Assembly: GCA_947172415.1 (NCBI GenBank) | Contig: OX359191.1 | Coordinates: 1,674,001 to 1,738,000, forward strand | Length of the DNA: 64,000 bases | Direction: 5' to 3' | DNA from: Chondrosia reniformis | Lineage: Eukaryota > Porifera > Demospongiae > Chondrillida > Chondrillidae | In this document: piece after piece, positions 36,550 through 48,600 of the stretch | How positions within the stretch are numbered: the stretch's first letter is position 1 | How the letters are laid out: every line of letters begins with the position of its first letter | The notes under the pieces: generated by a model | Database searches by the model: none | Told to the model about the DNA's origin: nothing | Seen by the model: the letters and a program-made list of their open reading frames with translations, nothing else | Position numbers and translations under genes: made by a program

Positions 36550-39500
36550 AAGAAGATCCAGAAGAAGAATTCAATCACAGTTGCCTTTAGCTTCATTATG
36601 AGCAATTAGACCTCAAAGTAGTATTAATCTGTTCACGTATAATTACTTGCCCTGTATATATTATAGGGAATCCAGAGATATAATATATCTCATTTAATTA
36701 AATGTATATTCCATGCAAGCTTTAAGATATATAGTGTATATATACATTTTTATATAATTATATAAGTGGCCATTTAAAACATACATATAAACAATAAGTG
36801 GTATGAATACTGCATCTATGCCTCTACCCAATCCGATAGTTCATAAAATAGCTCACTAGTTGTCATCTCTTAAAGCTACGTATATAAACAAGGGACCAAG
36901 GAAGGGAGACCAACCACGTGTATAACATGGTTAGTAGGAGTACACTCGGAGGTTAAAGGTTAAGAACTTCAAAGTACTAACATGAAAGAGGTCAGAATGT
37001 ACTGCTGAATGTGTCATATGAAAATTATAAATAGTGATAGAAAACCTAGCAGTGGTTCTCAATGAATACCAAAAACTGTGAGTATACTCCTACTAATAGT
37101 TTCTGAAGAAATCCATATGTCAGCTTTTTTAGAATGCATGAAGTATAGACTATATTATCAATAATTGTTATGGACATAGGGTATATATATGTACGTATAA
37201 TATGGAATGGTGATGACTTATATGCTTAATTGACAAACATGCATGCAGACATCTGCTTAATAAGTAGGTATAGTGTTATATAAGTGTTAGTATTGCATGT
37301 ATGACAATTACTATATTCATGCTGAATACCACTATGTGATTTTAGGAAATTGGAGGATATCCCTTTATAAAATGCATGAGGCACAAGTTTTGGGATAGGA
37401 ATGTGTTGATATCTAAATTGGCTTCATTTGATGATCAAATAATAATGTGCCAAATTCCTATAATATATATACGTATAGATAGATAGAATTACGAATGTTC
37501 TATAAACTGTTCAGCTAATTCAGTCACACTGTAAGAATTTTCTGGAGTAGTTTAAATTTAATGATGGCTTTCCATTGGATGTTAGCATTATTGATCTTTA
37601 TGAAATCTGAGATATGGACAGCTGAAGGAGGTATTAAAATATACTTTGTCATAATACTACAGCTGTAATTAATTAATGCTGATTCTTATATACTTCAAAG
37701 TCTGCAGACAGTATCTTATATAGCCAGCTATCCTATATAGGGACTTGTAGATGACCATAGCTAAATGGCAAACCTTTATATATATTAACAATATCTCGGA
37801 CTCGAAATAATGTCACTGTCAAAGAGAAAAAGCGGAGATGACCAAGAACTACTACAAGTATCCAGTTTTTGTCCCTAACTTGCCTCCTGTCGAGCGCATT
37901 CAAATCTAAGGCTTCATATTCCACCTATCTACTTTTAGGCGATATATATATGCACCTTAGATCTATATGGTTCGTGCACTAGACTATATAAAAGGTAGAA
38001 GAAAAACGAAGAAAACTGGATTCCTGTAGCTGTTTTAATTACTTACAGGCGTTATTCGCTGCTTCAAACGACTTTCTATTAGTTAAAATCTGTTCTGGTA
38101 ACTTAATTAAATTTAATTTTGTCTTTTTGTGTCGTCCTCTGCTTATTAGAACTTACGTAGATTATCTATCCTATATAGATACTTTGTGTAAGATTATATA
38201 CACTCTCTGAGATATTCCATATATCACAGCTAAAATGAGCTACAATATATGAATGGATGTATATGTACATATCTCAGAGTGTGCATTCTATATATATTCA
38301 CAGATTGCACTGCTACTCCACTATTGGGAGGTGCTGGTTCAAATGGTGTCTTCTCAATTACTGGAACATCAGCGGGCTCCATAGTATTTTGGGAGTGTGA
38401 TCCTGGTTACCTATTATCTGGATCAAGAGTTGGAAGCTGTAACGGAACAGACTGGGTGTATCAATCTCCTGTGCAGCCAAATTGTGATACCAGTAGGCAA
38501 CTCTAACAAATTGTTGAGTATGGATCTTTAATTTGATTTTTGATTTAAAGGTTTAAATCATGCATGATCAACATATATACAAGCACGCATATTTCTATAT
38601 AGGGTCTTATATTGAAAATAGTAGTTACTCTAGATATATATACTCAAATTGATTTCTTTATCTGCATATTTTTATACCATTTCCTTCAATAGGGGTTGAC
38701 TGTGGTACTTTGGAAGATATTGAAAATGGTCAGGTAACAACAGCCTTTGGGACATTACTAGATGCAGTAGCTACTTATACCTGCAATGAGGGCTATGTAC
38801 TGGAAGGAGACACTGAGAGGACATGTCAGAGCAGTGGTAGTTGGAGTGGAAATGAACCAATTTGTAATTGTGAGTCTTCCATATCACAAGATGTGGATAT
38901 CAGTGATGAATATTAATGATTCACCTGCAGCAATCGACTGTGGTAGTCCACCTCCCGTACAAAATGGAAAGGTCGACCAAAGTGATGGAACAACTTTAGA
39001 TTCGGTCTTAACCTATTCATGTGACAGTGGCTATGAGTTGGACAATACTAACAGGGCAACAAGAACATGTACCAGGGATGGAACCTGGTCATTCACTGCT
39101 CCACAGTGTGTTGGTATGTTCCTGGTTACATGTTTGACAGAAATGTCATTGAATATATGTTTACTTTTATTTAGGTGTCGAATGTGGAAACCTTGCATCC
39201 CTGCCAAATGGTGATACTACACTGACTGCTGGTACCTCTTACCCATCAGTGGCTGTGTTCTCCTGTGAATCTGGCTACAACTTGAAGGGCACTCCGTTAG
39301 CTATTTGTGGAGTTGATGGACAATGGAGCAGTGAAGTACCAGTCTGTGAAGGTAAACAAAGTTCAATGATGATAATGATGTGTGTATATTACTTTGTTCT
39401 CACTATGTACAGTATATACATTTACAACTATGTAGCACAAATATAAGTGTTTTAAGATGTCAGATTGGTTGATCTCCATTACTATAGAGGTGGATTGTGG

Positions 39501-42500
39501 AGAGCCAGCTACAGTAGAGGGAGCCATCATAGATCACTTCCTTGGAACTACACTTGGCAAGTTTGCACACTACAGCTGTGTAGAAGGGCATAGGCTGATT
39601 GGATTACAAACAAGGACATGTCTGGCTGATGGAACTTGGAGCGGAGATGAGCCATACTGTGAAGGTGAATATACCTTGTAGCTATAGAGGAAATTTAGAA
39701 AGGTTGTGTCATGAGTATAGCACTTATTTAGTTGTAAGATGTGAAGAAGAGGCACCAGTAAGGAATGGAGATGTGCACTACTCTAATGGACTTTTCTATG
39801 ACTCCACTGCAAGCTACATCTGTGATGAAGGCTTTGAATTGATTGGAACCAGTAGCAGAGTATGCATGGATACGGGTGCATGGAGTGAAACTGCACCTCA
39901 ATGTCAGAGTGAGTATATTTATTAGTCTTTTCTTTCCCATCATTATATACTAAAGAGAATACATTTTTACTTTGTGTATAGTCATTGACTGTAACAGTCC
40001 TCCATCAGTGGTGAATGGCATATTTGATGTGAGTAGAGGGACAACCTATCAATCTGTTGCTCGCTACATATGCAATGAGGGCTACCAGTTGGTGGGTATT
40101 CCATTGGTAACTTGTCAGGAAGATGAGCAGTGGAGCGGACCATCACCAACCTGCATGAGTAAGAAGTATTATGCGTATGTAGTTGTATATACGTACGTAC
40201 GTACGTATGTCATATTTTATAAATCATTGAGCTATATATATATAAATGCTTATTCCATGAAGTGAAGTCGTCCTTTTTTATCAAATGATCAATGTCTTAT
40301 ATATTTTGACACAATTTCCGGATCTCTTCTCCCTTTCATTTTTAAAGTTACTGTGTTTTTTAACTTCATAATCGTGTTATTGTAGTTATTGATTGTGGTG
40401 AACCTTGGACTATTACGAATGGCACCTATGAGGTGGTTTCAGGAAGTACTGAGTTCAGCTCTGAAATTAGGTATTCTTGTGAAGAAGGGTACTATCTTGT
40501 GGGCACAGCTAACCATGTGTGTAAGGCAGATGGTACTTGGAGCGGGAAGGAACCAGCATGTAAAGGTACAATATTTGAAAGGTATTACAATCACTATATT
40601 ATCGAATAAGGTTTCTATACATCTTATATTGCAGCCATTGAATGTCAAGGCCTTACTTCTATTGAAAATGGAAATATTTATTACGATACTGGCAAGACCA
40701 CTTTTATGACGCTTGCAACATATTCATGTGATACTGGATTCTTTCTGAACAGTAATGAAACAAGAGAGTGTCTCAGTGATGGTTCTTGGAACAATGTGGA
40801 TCCTCAATGTTCAGGTGAGCCTTTTGTAACTCATTTAAATGGATACCTGGTCTTCATATGATTGCATCATTCTTTTGGAGACAGCTATAGACTGTGGAAG
40901 TCCTCCTCAATTGGTAAATGGAACAGTTGATGCTAGTGAGGGCACATATTATAGGAATGTAGCCAAGTACACATGCAACGAAGGTTTTGAATTGATTGGA
41001 TATGACAGCATTTCCTGTCAAGCAAGTGGAAACTGGAGTACACTAACAGCTGAATGCAGAAGTGAGAATTTTATAAACTAAATAAAACTATGCACTGTTG
41101 TTGTTTTAATGAGTTTTTTAATGTTAACAGGAGTGAAATGTGGTAGTCTTGATAGGCTGGTCAATGGAAGGATTGACTATAGTGGACAAGAATACCTGGA
41201 TATTGCTTACTTTACTTGTAATGAAGGTTATTGGCTATTAAATGGATCTAACACATCTGTCTGTGATGAGTGTGGATTTTGGGATTCAGCTACACCAATA
41301 TGTCAAGGTATGTCAATTCTAAGGAAATGATTACATACAATATTTGAGAACTTTCTGTTTATATACCAACCATACAGTTGTGGAGTGTCCAGCCTTGGAG
41401 CCTATAGCTGATGGAGATGTGATCAATACAGGAAATGATTATCAGTCTATAGCCAAATACTTGTGTAACAGTGGATATACCCTAAATGGTCCATCTGAGA
41501 GAGTGTGCCAAATTTCAGGAGAATGGAGTCTCGAAGAACCAAGTTGTGAAGGTACAGTATATTGATTTAGATATGAGAATATTTATGCATGAATGATAAA
41601 ATATATAGCATGTTTGTATATACATATGTACTGTATATATGTGGTATGGTGAACATGACATGATTGATCTACATATGTATATTGTAATCTGTAGTGATTG
41701 ATTGTGGCAGTCCTCCTGTGATTGCAAATGGATATGCTGACATTAGTAGAAACACAACGTACCTTTCAGTGGCCAAATACGAATGTCTAGATGGCTACTT
41801 TTTGAGCAAGAACCATCCTCTAGTGACTTGTCAGGAAGATGGGAAGTGGATTGGAGACACTCCACAGTGTCAAGGTATGCATCTGAGATGCGCAATTTCC
41901 AGTAATACCTTTTTTATGCATTTTATTTTTATTATTTCCATTTATGTATGTATTCTTAATAGTTGCGGATTGTGGAGAGATAGAGGAAATTGCAAATGGT
42001 TCCACTGACCTTGTTTTTAATAGCACTACATATCAGTCAATTGTGATATACAACTGTAGTGTTGGTTACAACTTGATTGGCCCCTCTGAAAGAAGCTGTC
42101 TTTCGTCTGGCTACTGGAATGGAACAGATCCCTTCTGTATAGGTAAGTATAGCAAATGTTAAACATATATATATCATATAACATTTATAGCTTTACCTAA
42201 ATGGATATACTTATATATCATATCATTGAATTATAACTTCCATTATACGTTGTAGTTGTTGATTGTTATTCTCTTCCTGACATTGAGAATGGCAATCTGA
42301 TGTACAGCTATGGTACAGTGTTTGAATCTACCGCCATCTATTTCTGTGACCCCGGATATGCACTGAATGGATCTGATGCGAGGTACTGTCAGGCCAATGG
42401 AGAATGGAATGGAACTGAACCAGCATGTAGAAGTGAGATATGCACGTATATATATATAATATCTAACAATTGGTATTTTATATTATACATATATTTAATA

Positions 42501-43870
42501 CAATATGTTGATCAAAATATTCATTTGTGTAACAGTTGTGGACTGTGGTATTCCTGACACTCCTGACAATGGAACAGTTCTACACAGTGCAGATACAACC
42601 TTCAAGTCACTAGCACTGTATGATTGTGATTTTGGCTATTCTCTAGTAGGATCACAATTGAGATCTTGCTTAGAAGATGGAGAATGGAGTGAAGAAGAGC
42701 CATATTGCCAACGTAAGGCTAAAATACCTATTATAGATAGATAGTAAATATATATATACGTATATATAGTATATATTGTCTTTATATCTCATGAATTAAT
42801 TAGCTATTGACTGTGGGCCCTCGCCAGAAATTGATAATGGATACAGATCTGGAAATAGTACAGACACCTTCTATCCTTCCAGAGCTTATTATGAATGTAA
42901 TGATGGATACGAACTAAGGGTACCAAGTTTTATAACTTGTCTGGCACATGGAAACTGGAGCGAGCCATCACCATATTGTGATAGTAGGTTTTACTGTTTT
43001 ACGTATTTTGATACATTCCACTGTATACAATATACATATATAGTTATGGACTGTGGATACCCTCAACAAGTGGACCATTCAGTAGTTGAATTCACTAACG
43101 GAACGCTCTTCAATTCCACTGCTGAATACCAGTGTGATAGTGGCTACGAGTTAATCAATGGTTCGTCAGAAAGAGTGTGCCAATCCAATGGCACATGGAG
43201 TGGAGTAGCACCAGTCTGTGCAGGTATAAGGCAATATGGCCTTCATTCACAGTTTTTCCCTATAAGTAACAGTTAAGGGAAATTTGTAGACTATATAAAT
43301 GTATAATACATTTCCATATTTCAACTACGTATATCTATCTTGTTATATATATAGGAAACCTACGTATATCACTTCATAATTATTTGCTGCAGTTCCATTG
43401 CCACCAGTTAATGTTCAAGTAAGAGTGGTGAATAATAGCCACTTTGAAGTGACTTGGGAGTATTCTCGGGGAATATCTCGTGAATGTGAACTTGTCTATT
43501 TCCGACAAGAAACACAGTTTGATTTAAATGTGAGATTTGCTGTATTTTTTATCTTTGTTATTAGAAGAAAGTCTGTACTATAAGGTTTTTCATCTTGTAG
43601 GGAATAGTACCTCTTCCGATGAGTGAATTGGAAGCTCGTGCTCCAGAAGCAGAGAGAAGAGTATGTATATGAATAAAATATATATGCTCCCCCACAGGTG
43701 ATCGAGTAACTGTATATATAATATTTTATTTGGTGTTTCAACAGAGTGTGCTGTTGCCAAAAGACCAAAATACATACTTCACAGAAGTTGAAGAGGATGG
43801 ATTGTATGTCTTCCAAGTTAGTTACGTAGCTATTCTTGGAATGAACTTTGAAATATATATGGATGTATGA
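35993..43870 (+). repeat. Tandem segmental duplication, unit 2
   Basis: Second copy of the unit starting at 25742: tail exons of gene A (36176-36549), spacer, then gene B through its third FN3 exon, after which similarity fades at about 43870. Exons and introns differ from unit 1 only at scattered bases and microsatellite lengths. Confidence 0.9.
36550..37560. promoter_or_regulatory. Spacer and presumed promoter of sushi gene B
   Basis: Collinear with 26310-27455. It holds one copy of the 36-bp minisatellite unit and no gene. Because the spacer is duplicated with the gene, A and B probably share regulation. Confidence 0.45.
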
Positions 43871-45085
43871 CGTATGTATGAATTTTGGAGTACACAGGAT
43901 CAAGGGTGCTCAAGTGTGTGCTAATAGATAATTTTAACAGCCCCCTTTTGGTTTTATACATGTTTTCATACCTTTTGAAACCTGGCTGTTCAAAGAGTTT
44001 CAAATAGGTTTAATGCCTTCTGAAACCTGACATTTGATCCTGTGCATGATATATTATTATTATATAGAATTGTATGTATGTATGTATGTGTGATATCTTT
44101 TGCAAGTATATAAAAACTTTGTTCACATAATAGTCAAATTATCACTTATTCTTTATATACTGTATATGTAATAGCCCAAAGGTGGGGGCCATAGCTTATA
44201 ATACGAGGCTGTAACAGAGCCAAGACAAAGTATTTAGAGGTTCAAAGTGACGGGCATTAACCCCTTTACAAGCAAATTCCTCAGTTATATATGAAGCAAT
44301 CATATAACCCATTGGCTTGGAATATGTATATATGCACATCCTCAACTCCACTTTGGCCTTGCAATTGCTATAAATAGTCCTCACCTCTGGGTAAAAAACA
44401 TATTCATGTGATACGTATATACGTATACACTTAATCCTAATTATAATTGTGTCCACAGTTATCTATCTAAATATATATAGTTTATATAGACCTATATAGG
44501 CCTGTACTATATAATAACACACACTCTATATAGGTAAGGTGCAATAGCTCAGCAGGTCTAACAGAATTTTCAGAGACAGTTTCAGCTGCTATATCTTCCC
44601 CAACTGAGGATACATGCAATGGCTTCTTTGAGTGCAACCCTGAGCTGGGTCTGGCAGTAGTGGTTCCCATTGTGGTTGTTGCAACCATACTCCTAGTACT
44701 ACTCTTCTTTTGGCTCTTTTGGAAAGTGTGCAAGTCCACTCCTACTGGAAGGTTAGTACATGACTATGATAATCAAACCACAAGCAACTTATATTAGTCC
44801 TTAATCATCCTCAAATATCATAAAGAGGAAAAAAACAAAAGAAGCAATTGTCGGGAATTGAAACCTGGACAGCTGCTGGTTATGACGATCAGTACTCTAG
44901 CCACTACCCTAAAATTGCCTGTGTACAGCAATGGTCCATTCATATTATGTAACTGTCTGCATATATGTGTTATATGTTTACAAGGCGAGAAAAGTTATTT
45001 GACTTCATCTGCTTTGCATTCCTGTTTCCTTTATAGAGTTGCAAAAGTTCCTGAATATGTTCTGCAGCCTATTACTTCAAGCTAA
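37561..45085 (+). CDS. Sushi receptor B: signal, 18 CCP, FN3, transmembrane, short tail (24 exons)
   Basis: Exons: 37561-37630; CCP exons 38304-38492, 38693-38869, 38931-39113, 39175-39351, 39488-39664, 39732-39908, 39982-40158, 40386-40565, 40635-40814, 40885-41061, 41131-41307, 41378-41551, 41695-41874, 41963-42142, 42256-42432, 42536-42712, 42804-42983, 43044-43223; FN3 exons 43393-43529, 43601-43660, 43745-43816; transmembrane exon 44534-44751; last exon 45037-45085. Every exon has the same length as in gene A, giving 1274 residues, fully open. Substitutions are scattered through CCPs 1, 6, 8 and 15-18 (e.g. VGPQLRSC to VGSQLRSC). The tail differs more (VAKVPEYVLQPITSS), so the last exon is an older branch than the rest. 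An AATAAA at 45302 is a possible poly(A) signal. Likely role: membrane recognition or adhesion receptor, inferred from architecture only. Confidence 0.93.
43893..44044. mobile_element. MITE, CACAGGATCA family, copy 1
   Basis: 152 bp with terminal inverted repeats CACAGGATCAA...TTTGATCCTGTG and internal GGTTTCA/TGAAACC symmetry. It lies in the last-but-one intron of gene B and is absent from gene A. A related, more palindromic copy lies at 61208-61415. Confidence 0.7.
44769..44944 (-). repeat. tRNA-derived SINE, copy 2
   Basis: The minus strand reads A box-like GTGGCTAGAGTACTGATCG (about 44886-44908) and B box-like GGTTTCAATTCCCGA (about 44852-44866), then a tail with TTGCTTCTTTTG shared with the copy at 3078-3200. 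It is inserted in the last intron of gene B and is absent from gene A. Confidence 0.6.
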
Positions 45086-45684
45086 AAGAAGGACAGATGC
45101 TTCATTTCAGTCAAAATTTATCCCTAGATAGCAAACTATTAGCTTAATTAAACTTATACAAAGTAGTACTATACCACCCACTTTCAGAACTTGGGTATGT
45201 AGTTATGTATATATAGATAGGCCAGTCACATAAGATTCACATTCACGTATGTATATATTTGATTATTTTTGTACATATATATTAATCAGAAAGTATGCTG
45301 TAATAAAAAGTCATTCACTACAAATTATAATATACGTATATATATACACCATACATGTGTTAGAGTGATGCTGATTGTATACAGTTAGCTAAAAACTAAA
45401 TAGTTTAATTAAGTTGATTGCTGTTAACTTCATATATATAAAGGTCACACTCTTAAAATTACATTTATGAATATACGTATATATATTTTATACGTACATA
45501 CGCACATACATATAGTTGAGCCAAAGTATACAGAGTCTGATAGAAAGTTAATATAAGGTAGTATGGAGTGGAGATAAGTAATGGGTAAAATTGTATAGAA
45601 ACATTTACCTTGACAGCAGTTAATAAATGTCATATACGTATATACACACACACTCAAATTTCAAGTTAGCTTGCAAGATAATGT
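45086..45684. other. Convergent 3' intergenic region
   Basis: About 600 bp between the stop of sushi gene B (plus) and the stop of the ankyrin-channel gene (minus). It is AT-rich and full of TATACGTATA strings. No exon is seen. Confidence 0.5.
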
Positions 45685-48600
45685 CTACTTTCTAGTCTTT
45701 CCCTCTGAATTCCTCGATTCTAAAGGAGATCACAGTGACCAAAGAGAGGAATTAGTTCAAATAGTATCTCAGGCATTTATAAGCCTTCATTACTAAAAAA
45801 TAACTAATGGATGCAAACACTCACTCAACAAAGGTAAAAATCTTCTAAATGGAAAGTGTCCATATGTGGTCCTGTATCCTTCCAAAGTGTAAGCTAATGC
45901 AACGTAATATTGTGTCTCCACTTCATTAGATATTCTTTCATATGTCTGTGTCATCTGTGCTATCAGGAGATTGGTCAAAACGATCACCAAAAAGAACAGG
46001 AACACGATGTACACCGAGTATCCAAAACTGAAATAAAATCAATGACACATAATGTATATATTTACATTCGTATGTAGCAGTCAACATGGGAGTCTCAGGG
46101 ATATATTAGTTTTTGAAGATGGTGACTAAAAGAGTAAGCGATATGACACATGCACGCTACTGTATTACAATACAGTGGTATAATACCAGTTAAAGTTTAT
46201 GCATTGCCTAAAGGTAATAAAGTACATTAGAAAGCAAGGTTTGGTGGTGAGGTAAGTAATATCATGGGAGCAATTAACTTTTCTGGGAGAAGGGGATAAA
46301 AGTGGCAATGAAAACTCCCATGGGGATTTTCCAGGTTTCTATAAGACCCTTTTGTTTTGGTGATAATGTTGTGATATTTAACTTACAAATTTAAGCCAAT
46401 GTAATTTCCCATTTCATCATTTGCAAAATATTGAATCTGGTTACCATCCACAAGTAATCGGATACCAAGGAATACTACATCCCAAGGATAGCTGAGATAA
46501 CAGAAATTATTGTCTCTAACATTTCATATCAACATAAATGTACTATTAACACAAGACTCACAGCGTGTCTAAAGGATTTCTAGACATATCCTTAAGGACT
46601 CTACCATCAGAAGTGACCACTACGCCAGCTCTCAAAGCCAAATAAAAGGATCCCATGAATATGAACAGCACAATAGCAAAGAAGAGCAGAAAACGGCTAA
46701 TATCTCTCTTGCATATTTTGATCACAGACCAAAAGTAAATTCCTACTGGCCTACAAAAGAAGAAAGCAAAACACTTACAAATGTAATGTAAACAAACATA
46801 AACAAGCTTATAAGTATGTAGTGAAAGATATGTAGTATTACAATGTACATTATATATTATAATACCTCTAATATTCACATACATGTACAGTATATGGATA
46901 TCTGTATAGTCTCCATGCCTCTGGCCTATAACTTGTATATTAAACATATGGTATTGCAACACTACCCAGTAAACTAGCTATATAGCATTTTTATGTAACC
47001 TGTACTTAAGATTATGTTGATATGTATAAACTCACTTGTATACAGTGATGTACCAAAAGATCTTCAATGCATTAAACAGAAAGGCAAATGAAGCCAGCCA
47101 CCACTGCACCGACGAAGCTACAATACAGGGTAGGTTGATGTCCACTGTAGTTAGGTTGACGTCCACTGTAGTTAGGTTAACGTCCACTGTAGTTAGGTTA
47201 ACTTGATCAGGAGATTCACAAAGACCAACACCAGTGGAACCACACCAGAAGGTTGCAAAACGAAATGATATTAACAAAAGTGGAAATACCAATGAAAAGA
47301 CTTGTATCCAGGAGAAAGGCTTCAGAAAGTAATCTTTTTTTAGTCTGCAGAGTAACAGAAACTTACATTGCACAAATGTGAATGGGATGTAAAAGATATA
47401 TATTGCCCTTTCAATCATGTGGGTCACCAGTGACTTCTAGTTTAATTACTAACTTATTACACATAATTTTAAAACTATTAACTTAATATTTATGCATACA
47501 TTACGTATATAGTTAAGATATACGTATATAGTTAAGATATACGTTCGTATATTTTTAAGTTAAATTCACCAAAGAAACATTTTTCTGCCATTAATCAATA
47601 ATTGCATTCTAATCTCAAGTATTAATGGATTAAGGAGGTGCTCTGGGTACTGAAGAATGCTCTCTTTGAACTTGAGTTGGATATATTATCCATATACGTA
47701 TTTCAATGTTTTGTAAAATACTAGCCGAACCACCTCATACCCTTTAAATTCCCTGTCATAATACTATATGCACTTAATATCACACTTACAGATATCTATA
47801 TACAAAGGCAGAACTAGAGTAGGTCCATAGAATATAATAAACCAAAAACCGATAATTTTATGTCCATATAAATAAAGAAAAACAAGTCTGCATAATGTTT
47901 CATAAACCAACATTTACAGTAAGTCAATGATACCTGATGAGAGTCTGAATTTGTTTCATTATTGATATAAACAAGGAGATCAGGAACAGAAATTCCAGAA
48001 AGGCTCTGAACCCGTCATAAGGTTCAGGGTAGCACCCTGGGTTGTCTAGTCCAGGTCGTGCAGCCACTAACAATGCAGTTGTAAGAATTATCATTTGCAA
48101 GAAGTAGAAAAAGAAATGCACCCTGAAAAGAAAGATAAGTTTACAAATAACTTCAAAACATTACAAAGCTAAAAATGTACATAAGTAACTTACCAGTGAT
48201 AGTATCGTATAAACTGCCACTTCCAATGCAACAAGGATTGTATTGCTTCATGACTTGCCATCACGTTTGACTACATACACAAATGGAAATTAAGTAAAAT
48301 TGCTTTAATTATGAATTAAAACTGCATAAAAATGAACAATTGCCTCAATAAAATTCAATCAATTGGATTGTACATGTGTTAGGAGACTAACCAAGAGTAC
48401 TGAAATTATCAACTTAATTAATCTCCCGTCATTATCTAGTCTAGCTGCTAGCCCCCACTTCATTATTATATGTATGTGATGATGACGAGAAATAGGGTTT
48501 GCCTTGATTAAGCAGACAAGACAGTTATGGACTGAAACATGAACTTTAAACTACATGGTTCACCTTTGTCACTGAACACTGTCAAGCAGTTGGACAAGAT

